NCBI RefSeq assembly: GCF_027941835.1
Contig: NZ_CP116005.1
Span: 744,001 to 808,000, forward strand
DNA: 64,000 bases
Reading direction: 5' to 3'
Source of the DNA: Sphingosinicella microcystinivorans
GTDB lineage: Bacteria > Pseudomonadota > Alphaproteobacteria > Sphingomonadales > Sphingomonadaceae
Under the pieces are notes generated by a model. That model did not search any database, was not told the DNA's origin, and was given only the letters and a program-made list of their open reading frames with translations. The position numbers were made by a program, and so were the translations under genes. Positions within the stretch are counted from its first letter, which is position 1. Each line of letters begins with the position of its first letter. Below are positions 27,693 to 35,514 of this stretch, in pieces.

Positions 27693-27713
27693 GTATATAC
27701 GCCCTGTATATAC
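27693..27713. promoter_or_regulatory. Probable VapB operator overlapping the rimM stop
   Basis: Two copies of the self-complementary octamer GTATATAC separated by GCCCT, AT-rich, immediately before vapB. The last base of the dyad is the first base of the complementary rimM stop triplet. AbrB-type antitoxins bind such paired palindromes, so vapBC probably has an autoregulated promoter inside the rpsP operon. Confidence 0.7.
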
Positions 27714-28198
27714 TATGGAAGGAAGGCCGGATCAAGGACGATGCGGGCGCTCGCCTCGGGCACGGCATCGGCGTTGAACGGCACCATGAAGCGTTTGCCG
27801 TCCGGCTGTTCGATTTCGAGGATGTCGCCGGCGCCGTAGTTTTCCACGGCGAAGACCGTGCCCACGGCCGCGCCGTCCGTGGTGACGACGGCAAGCCCGA
27901 TCAGGTCGGCGATGTAGACCTCGCCCTCGCCCGGCGGCGGCAGCGCGTCCCGGTCCACGGTGAGTTCGCTGCCGCGCAGCGCCTCCGCGGCGTTGCGGTC
28001 GGGCACCTCGGCGAAGCGGGCGATGACGCCTTTCGGCGTATCCTTCGCGGCCTTCAGCGTCAGCGTGCGGCCGCTTGCTTCGAAGATCTTGAAGGCGCGG
28101 AAGCTGTCGAAGCTGTCGGTGAACAGCTTCAGCCGCACCTCGCCGGTCACGCCGTGCGCGCCGATGACGACGGCAAGCGTGACCCGGCGGGTGGACAT
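27713..28198 (-). CDS. rimM: 16S rRNA processing protein RimM
   Basis: 161-residue assembly factor that binds ribosomal protein S19 during 30S head maturation. TLAVVIGAHGVTGEVRLKLFTD at the N-terminal barrel and the PRC-barrel region YIADLIGLAVVTTDG, ENYGAGDILEIEQPDGKRFMVPF are diagnostic. It lies three bases after rpsP and is followed by the vapBC pair instead of trmD. Its C-terminus is ordinary, so the insertion did not truncate it. Confidence 0.95.
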   Translation of the reverse strand: MSTRRVTLAVVIGAHGVTGEVRLKLFTDSFDSFRAFKIFEASGRTLTLKAAKDTPKGVIARFAEVPDRNAAEALRGSELTVDRDALPPPGEGEVYIADLIGLAVVTTDGAAVGTVFAVENYGAGDILEIEQPDGKRFMVPFNADAVPEASARIVLDPAFLP

Positions 28199-28201
28199 GC
28201 T

Positions 28202-28723
28202 TTACTCGGCCTTTTCGGCTTCGTCGGCCGCAGGCGCGGCTTCGGCGGCGGCTTCCGCCGGAGCTTCCGGAGCGGCGGCCTCGACAGCGGCTTCCTCGGC
28301 GGCGGCCTCGGCCGGCACTTCCTCGGCAACCACATCCTCGGCGGGCGCTTCTTCCTCGGCGGGCGCGTTCGCGGCGGCTTCCGCCTCGGCGAGCTTCGCG
28401 GCACGCTCCTCGGCGCGCTCCTTGGCCTTCTCGCCCGGCTCGGCCTTCTTCGGGTTGTTCTTCGGCGTGCGCTTCATGAGGCCGGCGGCATCGAGGAAGC
28501 GGGCGACGCGGTCGGACGGCTGCGCGCCGACCTTCAGCCAGTGCGCAGCACGCTCGGTGTCGAGCTTCACGCGCTCGCCCGACTCCTTCGGCAGCAGCGG
28601 ATTGTAGGTGCCGAGGCGCTCCAGATACTTGCCGTCGCGCGGATTGCGCGAGTCGGCGACGACGATGCGGTAGACGGGGCGCTTCTTGGCGCCGCCGCGG
28701 GCGAGACGGATGGAAATAGCCAT
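28202..28723 (-). CDS. rpsP: 30S ribosomal protein S16 with long acidic tail
   Basis: 173 residues, about twice the common bacterial length. Residues 1-85 are a normal S16 ([48 protein letters not shown]). The rest is an alanine- and glutamate-rich, proline-containing tail of about 85 residues that is probably disordered. Such tails are known in several alphaproteobacteria. First ribosomal gene after ffh, 30 bases apart. Confidence 0.96.
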   Translation of the reverse strand: MAISIRLARGGAKKRPVYRIVVADSRNPRDGKYLERLGTYNPLLPKESGERVKLDTERAAHWLKVGAQPSDRVARFLDAAGLMKRTPKNNPKKAEPGEKAKERAEERAAKLAEAEAAANAPAEEEAPAEDVVAEEVPAEAAAEEAAVEAAAPEAPAEAAAEAAPAADEAEKAE

Positions 28724-28752
28724 TTTCTTCGTTTCCTTGCTTGAACTGAACG

Positions 28753-30189
28753 CTAGCGTTTGTTGAACCTGTCGAAGCCGGGCGGAAGCTGCGGGACGCC
28801 GCCTCCCCCCAGTCCTCCGAGACCACCAAGGCCGGGGAGACCCCCGCCCATTTTCCCCATGAGACCGGCGAGCCCCTTCATGCCGCCCATCTTCCGGATC
28901 TTCTTCATGGCCGTGGACATTTCCTGGTGCATCTTCAGGAGCTTGTTCACCTCCTGCACCGTCGTCCCCGCGCCGTTCGCGATGCGGATCTTGCGCTTCG
29001 CGTTCAAAATCTCGGGCTTCACGCGCTCCTTCGGCGTCATGGAGAGGATCACCGCCTCCATGCGGCCGAGCAGCCTGTCGTCGGCGCCCGCCTTCTCGGC
29101 CTGCGCGGCGAGCTTGCCCATGCCGGGCAGCATGGAGATCAGCCCCGCCATGCCGCCCATCTTCTTCATCTGCTGAAGCTGCGAGCGCAGGTCGTTCATG
29201 TCGAACTGACCCTTGGCGAGCTTCGCCGCCATGCGCTCGGCGTCTTCCTGCTCGATCGTCGCCGCCGCCTTCTCGACGAGGCTGACGACGTCGCCCATGC
29301 CGAGGATGCGGCCCGCGACGCGCTGCGGATCGAACGCATCGAGCGCATCGAGCTTTTCGCCGACGCCGACGAACTTGATCGGTCTCCCCGTGACGTGCCG
29401 CATCGAAAGCGCCGCACCGCCACGCGCGTCGCCGTCCATGCGGGTGAGCACGACGCCGGTGAGGTCGACCTGTTTCGAGAAGCTCTCGGCGACGTTCACC
29501 GCGTCCTGACCCGTCAGCGCATCGACGACGAGCAGGATTTCCTGCGGCACCGCCACGGCAGCGACGCTCTGCATCTCCGCCATCAGCGCGGCATCGACGT
29601 GGAGGCGGCCCGCCGTATCGAGCATCAGCACGTCGAAGCCCTGCAGCTTCGCGGCCTGCATGGCGCGGCGGGCGATGTCGACCGGCTGCTGCCCGGCGAT
29701 GACCGGAAGCGTCGTCACCTCGGTCTGCTCGCCGAGCACGCGAAGCTGTTCCTGCGCGGCCGGGCGGTTGACGTCGAGCGAGGCCATCAGGACCTTCTTG
29801 CGGTCCTTCTCCTTCAGGCGCTTCGCGATCTTCGCGGTCGTCGTCGTCTTGCCCGAGCCCTGGAGGCCGACCATCATGACGACGGCGGGCGGCGTAACGC
29901 CGAGTTCGAGCCCCTCGGCGTCGCCGCCGAGCATGGTCGCAAGCTCGTCGTGGACGATCTTCACGACCTGCTGGCCGGGCGTGACCGAACGGATCACCTC
30001 GGCGCCGACCGCGCGCTCCGTCACCTTGTCGATGAAGCTCTTGGCGACAGGGAGCGCGACATCGGCTTCCAGAAGCGCGACGCGCACCTCGCGCATCGCC
30101 GCGCGCACGTCCGCTTCGGTCAGCGCGCCGCGGCCGCGCAGACGCTCGAAGACGCCGCCAAGACGCTCTGAAAGACTTTCGAACATCAC
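28753..30189 (-). CDS. ffh: Signal recognition particle protein Ffh
   Basis: SRP54 GTPase, 478 residues. N domain, then the G domain with [19 protein letters not shown] (G1), [13 protein letters not shown] (G3) and [14 protein letters not shown] (G4 region), and the methionine-rich M domain that binds SRP RNA and signal peptides ([38 protein letters not shown]). The C-terminus is glycine-rich. Its receptor FtsY is encoded 4 kb away at 33951-34910. No SRP RNA gene was recognised near it. Confidence 0.97.
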   Translation of the reverse strand: MMFESLSERLGGVFERLRGRGALTEADVRAAMREVRVALLEADVALPVAKSFIDKVTERAVGAEVIRSVTPGQQVVKIVHDELATMLGGDAEGLELGVTPPAVVMMVGLQGSGKTTTTAKIAKRLKEKDRKKVLMASLDVNRPAAQEQLRVLGEQTEVTTLPVIAGQQPVDIARRAMQAAKLQGFDVLMLDTAGRLHVDAALMAEMQSVAAVAVPQEILLVVDALTGQDAVNVAESFSKQVDLTGVVLTRMDGDARGGAALSMRHVTGRPIKFVGVGEKLDALDAFDPQRVAGRILGMGDVVSLVEKAAATIEQEDAERMAAKLAKGQFDMNDLRSQLQQMKKMGGMAGLISMLPGMGKLAAQAEKAGADDRLLGRMEAVILSMTPKERVKPEILNAKRKIRIANGAGTTVQEVNKLLKMHQEMSTAMKKIRKMGGMKGLAGLMGKMGGGLPGLGGLGGLGGGGVPQLPPGFDRFNKR

Positions 30190-30523
30190 GATCCCTTATG
30201 CGAAACGCCCCAACGCAAAGCGCGCCGGCGGGCGAACCTTCGCTGACCGGCGTGCATCCGTGGACGCGTCTCGTACTCGCGCTTTCAAAGAAAAAGCACC
30301 GGCCTCGTAGGCGCGAGGAACGATGATGTCAATGCGCAGGCGGCGGATGTTGCCACAGCGCAACACCTGTTGCGGCAATCGGCAGCGCACATGCAACCCG
30401 AACGGGTGCCCGCAGGTTGATGCCACCGTCGCCGGACAGGCTTAGGGGCACTTAGGTCCGGCGGCGTGTGTTCAAGCCCGGCGTGCGGCCCCACTGCACG
30501 TCCCAAGCGTAAGAGGTATTTCC
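30190..30523. other. 334-base intergenic region with two hairpins
   Basis: Noncoding space between divergent ffh and the outer-membrane protein gene. Two structures are visible: a compound hairpin at 30350-30378 (GCAACA/TGTTGC plus TTGCC/GGCAA with a 5-base bulge) and an 8-base perfect inverted repeat CGCCGGAC/GTCCGGCG at 30430-30463 around an 18-base loop. Both promoters must lie here. The conserved SRP RNA loop (GGTC..GGAAGGAAGCAGCC type) is absent. Short open frames in it have no recognisable features. Confidence 0.5.
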
Positions 30524-31075
30524 ATGAAACTCACCCTGATCGCGGCGCTTTGCGCCGCCACCCTTCCGTTCGCCGCCGCGCAGGCACAGGGGGCCGAATC
30601 GCCGGACGGCAGCCGCGCCTTCGGCATCGAGCCCTATGTGGGCATCGGCGGCGGCTGGCACGATTTCGACACCGGCAACAAGGGCCTGCTGCAAACGCAG
30701 GGCAGCGCCAAGGGCGGGCTCGTGACCGGCTTTGCCGGCGTCAACGTGCCGCTCGGCATGTTCGTCGTGGGCGCCGAGGGCAACGTCGCCAAGGGCTTCG
30801 GCGACATCGACTGGGAATACGGCGTCACCGGCCATGTCGGCATCCGCGTCGGCGAGAGCGGCATGGTCTTCGGCCGCGCCGGCTACCAGTGGGTCAACAC
30901 CGACATCGGCGATGACCGCAACGAGCTCTACGGCTTCGGCGTCGAGGTCGGACCGAAGGACATCGGCCTCGGCGGCGTGACCGGCGAAAGCGGCGTGCGC
31001 CTGCGCCTCGCCGTCGACACGTTCGACGTGTTCCAGAGCATCCGTCCGACCGCGGCGGTCGTGTTCCACTTCTAA
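30524..31075 (+). CDS. Outer-membrane beta-barrel protein (opacity-like)
   Basis: 183 residues with a signal peptide cleaved near AAAQA-QG (residues 18-22). The mature part alternates polar and hydrophobic residues, with many glycines and aromatic residues (EPYVGIGGGWHDF, VVGAEGNVAKGF, GHVGIRVG, VFGRAGYQWVN) and ends in phenylalanine (AVVFHF), the usual signal for outer-membrane insertion. An eight-stranded barrel similar to the OmpW/opacity group is likely. GAGG (30512-30515) lies eight bases before the ATG. Function unknown. Confidence 0.82.
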   Translation: MKLTLIAALCAATLPFAAAQAQGAESPDGSRAFGIEPYVGIGGGWHDFDTGNKGLLQTQGSAKGGLVTGFAGVNVPLGMFVVGAEGNVAKGFGDIDWEYGVTGHVGIRVGESGMVFGRAGYQWVNTDIGDDRNELYGFGVEVGPKDIGLGGVTGESGVRLRLAVDTFDVFQSIRPTAAVVFHF

Positions 31076-31084
31076 CCTGTCAGA

Positions 31085-31118
31085 GGCGCCGTGGACGCCT
31101 GCGGGCGTCTACGGCGCC
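31085..31118. terminator. Bidirectional hairpin between convergent genes
   Basis: 15-base stem with one mismatch (left arm GGCGCCGTGGACGCC, TGCG loop) starting ten bases after the outer-membrane protein stop. The right arm covers the stop codon of the opposing lipoprotein methyltransferase at 31109-31111. No T-run follows on either strand, so it may act as a transcript-end stabiliser more than as a classic terminator. Confidence 0.6.
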
Positions 31119-31819
31119 GACCGGCACGGCTGGATGTCGATCGGGCGCGGCCGGGGCTTCGTCGCCGCGTAGATCGCGAGATACGACTTGCCGTCCAGCT
31201 CGTGCAGCGCCTGCCGCTCGAAGCCGATCGTCGTCACCTCGCAGTCGAGCAGCCACGGCGGCGTCCCGTGACTCCGCGTCGGCCGGTCGGCATCGACGAT
31301 GCCGACGAGCGCCCCCGGCTTCAGGCTGGTGCGCAGGTTCCAGAGCAGCTCGTAGGGGTTCTCGATCTCGTGGTACATGTGCACGAGGAGCGCGCGGTCG
31401 AGGCTGGCGGGCGGCAGCTTGGGATCGCCCGGCGTGCCGAGCACCACCGAGACATTGCTGAACCCCTCGGCGTGCACGCGGCCGCGCAGGTCGTTCACGG
31501 TGTTCTCGAAAATATCCTCGGCATAGACGCGGCCCGCATCGCCCACCCGGCGCGAGAGGTTCACCGTGTAGTAGCCTCGCCCAGCGCCGATATCGGCGAC
31601 GACCGAGCCGGGCGCGATGCCCATCAGGTCCATCACGCGGCGCGCCTCGCCCGCCCGCTCGCGGCTCTCCTCGTCGGAGAACTGGGCGCTGACGATCTCC
31701 GCGACCGGCCGCTCGACGGACGGGAAACTGTCCTCCCCCGGAGGCTCCGGCGGCGCGGGCGGCGCCTTGCAGGCCGCCAGCAGCGCGAACGAAAGCAGGA
31801 AAAAAACGCGGCCTGTCAT
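31109..31819 (-). CDS. Lipoprotein with SAM-dependent methyltransferase domain
   Basis: 236 residues beginning MTGRVFFLLSFALLAACK, a lipoprotein signal with cysteine at about residue 17, followed by a proline-rich linker. The rest is a class I methyltransferase: VVADIGAGRGYYTVNLSRRVG (motif I), VYAEDIFE (motif II), ALLVHMYHEIENP (motif IV) and LKPGALVGIVD. Envelope anchoring of a SAM enzyme is unusual, since SAM is cytoplasmic. ATG 31819 fits the signal peptide; an earlier start at 31873 would bury it. Confidence 0.82.
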   Translation of the reverse strand: MTGRVFFLLSFALLAACKAPPAPPEPPGEDSFPSVERPVAEIVSAQFSDEESRERAGEARRVMDLMGIAPGSVVADIGAGRGYYTVNLSRRVGDAGRVYAEDIFENTVNDLRGRVHAEGFSNVSVVLGTPGDPKLPPASLDRALLVHMYHEIENPYELLWNLRTSLKPGALVGIVDADRPTRSHGTPPWLLDCEVTTIGFERQALHELDGKSYLAIYAATKPRPRPIDIQPCRSAP

Positions 31820-31909
31820 TGGCCCCCTTCTACTTCGAACGCTGCCGTGCAGGCAATGCGAAGGACCGCGCATGGACTCGGGAAGCGCGAATCCCTACAT
31901 GCGCGGGCG

Positions 31910-32716
31910 ATGACCCGCCCGTTTCTCAAGATGCACGGCCTCGGCAACGACTTCGTCGTGTTCGACGCGCGCCGCGATCCACTGTCGCTAACGGCAGCGC
32001 AGGTGCGCGCCATCGCCGACCGCCACACGGGCATCGGCTGCGACCAGCTCATCGTCATCGAGGCCGCGGACCACGCCGACGCATACATGCGCATCTGGAA
32101 CGCCGACGGCGGCGAGGTGGAGGCGTGCGGCAACGCCTCGCGCTGCGTCGCGCAGGTGATCGGCGCGAACGCCGTCATCGACACGGCAGGCGGCCGCATC
32201 GAAGGCACGGCGACGGCGGACGGCGCCAGCATCGACATGGGCGCGCCGCGCTTCGGCTGGGACGAGATCCCGCTCGCCTACGCGATGGACACGCTGCACA
32301 TGCCGGTCGGCTGGGAAGTCCTTGAAAACCCGGTGGCAGTGAATGTCGGCAATCCGCACGTCGTGTTCTTCGTGCCGGATACGGACGCGATCGAACTGGA
32401 GCGCCTCGGGCCGCTCATCGAGCACGACCCGCTGTTCCCCGCGCGCGTCAATGTGAACGCCGCTAGCATCGTCTCGCGCGCCCACATCCGCCTGCGCGTC
32501 TGGGAGCGCGGCGCCGGGCTGACCCGCGCCTGCGGCACCGGCGCCTGCGCCACCGCCGTCGCAGCAATGCGCCGGGGTCTCGTGGGCCGTGAGGTGACGG
32601 TGACGCTGCCCGGCGGCGATCTTTCCATCGTATGGCGGGACGACAACCACATCATCATGACCGGCCCCGCGACCACCGCCTTCACCGGCGAGATCGACCT
32701 CGGGGCCTACGCTTGA
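31910..32716 (+). CDS. dapF: Diaminopimelate epimerase
   Basis: Converts LL- to meso-diaminopimelate for lysine and peptidoglycan. 268 residues. Both active-site cysteines are visible: EACGNASRCVA (about residue 71) and TRACGTGACATA (about residue 208). The N-terminal FLKMHGLGNDFVVFDAR is the family signature and fixes ATG 31910. First gene of dapF-mtaB-ftsY-yciB, with the stop overlapping the TTG of mtaB. Confidence 0.96.
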   Translation: MTRPFLKMHGLGNDFVVFDARRDPLSLTAAQVRAIADRHTGIGCDQLIVIEAADHADAYMRIWNADGGEVEACGNASRCVAQVIGANAVIDTAGGRIEGTATADGASIDMGAPRFGWDEIPLAYAMDTLHMPVGWEVLENPVAVNVGNPHVVFFVPDTDAIELERLGPLIEHDPLFPARVNVNAASIVSRAHIRLRVWERGAGLTRACGTGACATAVAAMRRGLVGREVTVTLPGGDLSIVWRDDNHIIMTGPATTAFTGEIDLGAYA

Positions 32717-33954
32717 GCGAGGCGCAGGTCATCAACCTCGGTTGCAGGCTGAACATCTACGAAGGCGAGATCATCCGGCAGCACCTTGCCGCCGCCGGAG
32801 ACGCCGACACCATCGTCGTCAACAGCTGCGCCGTCACCGGCGAGGCGGTGCGGCAGGCGCGGCAGACGATCCGCCGTCTGAAGCGCGAGCGCCCCGACGC
32901 GCGCGTCATCGTCACGGGCTGCGCCGCGCAGGTGGAAGCGGCGGGCTTTGCCGCGATGCCCGAAGTCTCCCGCGTCGTCGGCAATGCCGAGAAGCTGGAC
33001 GCCGCCGCGCTGCTGGGCGGCGAGCGCGTGCGCGTGGGCGACATCATGGCGGTGCGCGAGACGGCCCCGCACTTGCTAGACGGCTTTTCCGCCAACACGC
33101 GCGCCTTCGTGGAAGTGCAGAACGGCTGCGACCACCGCTGCACCTTCTGCATCATCCCCTACGCCCGCGGCAATTCGCGGAGTGTTCCGGCGGGCCTCGT
33201 CGTCGACCGCATCCGGCGGCTCGTGGATGGCGGCGTGCAGGAGGTCGTGCTGACCGGCGTCGATCTCACCTCCTACGGCCCCGACCTGCCGGGCAGCCCG
33301 ACGCTCGGCAGCCTCGTACAGCGTATCTTGCGCCATGTGCCCGCGCTCAGCCGCCTGCGCCTCTCGTCCATTGATTCGATCGAGGCCGATCCCGCGCTCG
33401 TCGAGGCGATCACCGGCGAGCCGCGCGTGATGCCGCACCTGCACCTGTCGCTGCAATCGGGCGACGACATGATCCTGAAGCGCATGAAGCGCCGCCACAC
33501 GCGCGCCGACGCCGTGCGCTTCGTGGAGACCGTGAAGGCGAAGCGCCCGGAGATCGCCATCGGCGCCGATATCATCGCCGGTTTTCCCACCGAGACGGAC
33601 GACATGTTCGAGAACTCGCTCAGCCTCATCGACGACTGCGACATCGTCTTCGGCCACATCTTTCCGTATTCGGCGCGCACCGGCACGCCCGCCGCACGGA
33701 TGCCGCAACTCCCCGTGCCGATCCGCAAGGCACGCGCCGCACGGCTGCGCGAGGCCGCGGCGCAGAGGCTCGCCGCGCATCTCGCCGCGCAGCAGGGCCG
33801 CAGCATCGACGTGCTCGTCGAAAAGGACGGGCGCACTGGCCACGCCGCCGATTTCACGCCCGCCGCGCTCGATCGGCCCGCGCTACCGGGCAGCATCGTG
33901 CGCGCACGCGTGACTGGCGCGGAGGCGTCGAGGCTGCTAGCGACGCCCGCGTGA
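32713..33954 (+). CDS. mtaB: MtaB, tRNA t6A37 methylthiotransferase
   Basis: Radical-SAM enzyme that adds a methylthio group to t6A37 of tRNA. 413 residues. N-terminal UPF0004 domain (INLGCRLN with its cysteine, VNSCAVT, VTGCAAQ give three cluster cysteines) and the radical-SAM motif NGCDHRCTFCIIPYARG (CxxxCxxC), then HLHLSLQSGDD and IIAGFPTET. The likely start is TTG 32713, which overlaps the dapF stop (TTGA) and begins right at the conserved N-terminus. Works on the same nucleotide made by the TsaE pathway. Confidence 0.94.
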   Translation: MSEAQVINLGCRLNIYEGEIIRQHLAAAGDADTIVVNSCAVTGEAVRQARQTIRRLKRERPDARVIVTGCAAQVEAAGFAAMPEVSRVVGNAEKLDAAALLGGERVRVGDIMAVRETAPHLLDGFSANTRAFVEVQNGCDHRCTFCIIPYARGNSRSVPAGLVVDRIRRLVDGGVQEVVLTGVDLTSYGPDLPGSPTLGSLVQRILRHVPALSRLRLSSIDSIEADPALVEAITGEPRVMPHLHLSLQSGDDMILKRMKRRHTRADAVRFVETVKAKRPEIAIGADIIAGFPTETDDMFENSLSLIDDCDIVFGHIFPYSARTGTPAARMPQLPVPIRKARAARLREAAAQRLAAHLAAQQGRSIDVLVEKDGRTGHAADFTPAALDRPALPGSIVRARVTGAEASRLLATPA

Positions 33955-34910
33955 GCGAAGATCAGGCAGAACCGAAAGGCTGGCTCGCGCGGCTCCGCGC
34001 CGGGCTTCAGCGCACGTCCGGCAAGCTCGGCGAGAATCTCTCGGGGCTCGTCTCGAAGCGTCCGCTCGACGACGCGATGCTGGAGGAGATCGAGGAGGCG
34101 CTGATCGCCTCCGACCTCGGCCCCGCCACCGCCGCGCGCATCACCGCGAAGCTCGCCGCCGACAAGTTCGACCGGCAGGTGTCGGACGACGAGGTGAAGA
34201 CGGTCGTCGCCGCCGAGGTGGAGGCCGTGCTGGCGAAGGTCGCGCAGCCCATCGAGGTGACGGCTTTCCCGCGCCCGCACGTGATCCTCGTCGTCGGCGT
34301 CAACGGCTCCGGCAAGACCACGACCATCGCCAAGCTCGCGCATTTGTTCCAGGAGCAGGACTATTCGGTGATGCTGGCGGCAGGCGACACGTTCCGCGCC
34401 GCCGCCATCGAGCAGCTTTCGATCTGGGGCGGGCGGCTCAACATCCCCGTCGTCTCCGGCACGGTGGGCGGCGATGCCGCCGCACTGTCGTTCGAGGCGC
34501 TGACCAAGGCGCGCGCGGCGGGCGCGGACGTGCTCATCATCGACACCGCCGGCCGCCTTCAGAACAAGGCGGGGCTGATGGACGAGCTTGCAAAGATCAA
34601 GCGCGTGCTGAAGCGCCAGATGGAGTCCGCGCCGCACGACGTCGTGCTCGTGCTCGACGCTACCACGGGCCAGAATGCGCTCTCGCAGATCGACGTGTTC
34701 CGGGAGGTCGCGGGCGTCACCGGGCTCGTGATGACGAAGCTGGACGGTACCGCGCGCGGCGGCGTGCTCGTCGCGGCGGCGGACCGGGCGAAACTCCCTG
34801 TTCACGCGATCGGCGTAGGAGAGCGGATCGACGACCTCCGCCCGTTCGATCCGCGCGCCTTCGCGCGGGCGCTCGCGGGGCTCGATCAGGGGAAGGACGG
34901 CAATGGCTGA
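33951..34910 (+). CDS. ftsY: Signal recognition particle receptor FtsY
   Basis: SRP receptor GTPase, 319 residues, with a short N-terminal region rather than the long acidic A domain of E. coli. NG domain motifs: VVGVNGSGKTTTIAKLA (G1), AGDTFRAAAIEQL, IIDTAGRLQNKAGLMDEL (G3) and MTKLDGTARGGVL (G4). GTG 33951 overlaps the mtaB stop by four bases. Its C-terminus overlaps yciB by eight bases. Confidence 0.97.
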   Translation: MSEDQAEPKGWLARLRAGLQRTSGKLGENLSGLVSKRPLDDAMLEEIEEALIASDLGPATAARITAKLAADKFDRQVSDDEVKTVVAAEVEAVLAKVAQPIEVTAFPRPHVILVVGVNGSGKTTTIAKLAHLFQEQDYSVMLAAGDTFRAAAIEQLSIWGGRLNIPVVSGTVGGDAAALSFEALTKARAAGADVLIIDTAGRLQNKAGLMDELAKIKRVLKRQMESAPHDVVLVLDATTGQNALSQIDVFREVAGVTGLVMTKLDGTARGGVLVAAADRAKLPVHAIGVGERIDDLRPFDPRAFARALAGLDQGKDGNG

Positions 34911-35484
34911 CGAGAAGGGTTCATCGCTCAGGGTCGCGCTCGATTTCGGGCCGCTGCTCGTCTTCTTCGCGGTGAACAGCCTCGCCCCCGGCGACGACGT
35001 CAATCAGGCGGTGTGGGCAACGGCGGCGTTCATGATCGCCACCGCCATCGCCATGATCGTCTCGAAGGTGAAGACCGGCCGCGTCGGACCGATGCAGTGG
35101 TTCACCGGCATCATCGTCGCGATCTTCGGCGGCATGACGATCTACCTGCGCGACGAAAGCTTCTTCCAGATCAAGACGACGATCATCTACGCGATGTTCG
35201 CCGCGATCCTGTTCTTCGGGCTCGTCACCGGCCGGCCCCTCCTCAAGCTCGTCATGGAAAGCGGCTTTCCGGCAATGGACGACCACGGCTGGAAGAAGCT
35301 GACGCGCAACTGGGCGGTCTTCTTCCTCGCCATGGCGATCCTGAACGAGGGCCTGCGCGCCTACCTCACCTTCGACCAATGGGTCGCCTTCAAGGTGTGG
35401 GGCGTCCTCGTCATCTCGATGATCTTCGCCGCGTCGCAGGCGCCGATCCTGATGAAGCACGGCAAGGACGGGAACACGGACTGA
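34903..35484 (+). CDS. yciB: Inner-membrane septation protein YciB (IspZ)
   Basis: 193-residue integral membrane protein with about five segments. DFGPLLVFFAVN, TGRVGPMQWFTGIIVAIFGGMTIYLRDESFFQIKTTIIYAMFAAILFFGL and GWKKLTRNWAVFFLAMAILNEGLRAY match the YciB/IspZ family, which influences envelope synthesis and cell division. Last gene of the dapF operon; it overlaps ftsY by eight bases. Confidence 0.95.
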   Translation: MADEKGSSLRVALDFGPLLVFFAVNSLAPGDDVNQAVWATAAFMIATAIAMIVSKVKTGRVGPMQWFTGIIVAIFGGMTIYLRDESFFQIKTTIIYAMFAAILFFGLVTGRPLLKLVMESGFPAMDDHGWKKLTRNWAVFFLAMAILNEGLRAYLTFDQWVAFKVWGVLVISMIFAASQAPILMKHGKDGNTD

Positions 35485-35514
35485 GCTGAGTACGAACCGT
35501 CTTGCAGCGTTTCC

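Noticed and set aside
30196-30426. 76-codon frame upstream of ffh
   Set aside because: Arg-rich product without conserved features in a region with hairpins; more likely promoter and leader DNA.
30190-30523. SRP RNA gene next to ffh
   Set aside because: The conserved loop with GGAAGGAAGCAGCC-type sequence is absent on both strands.
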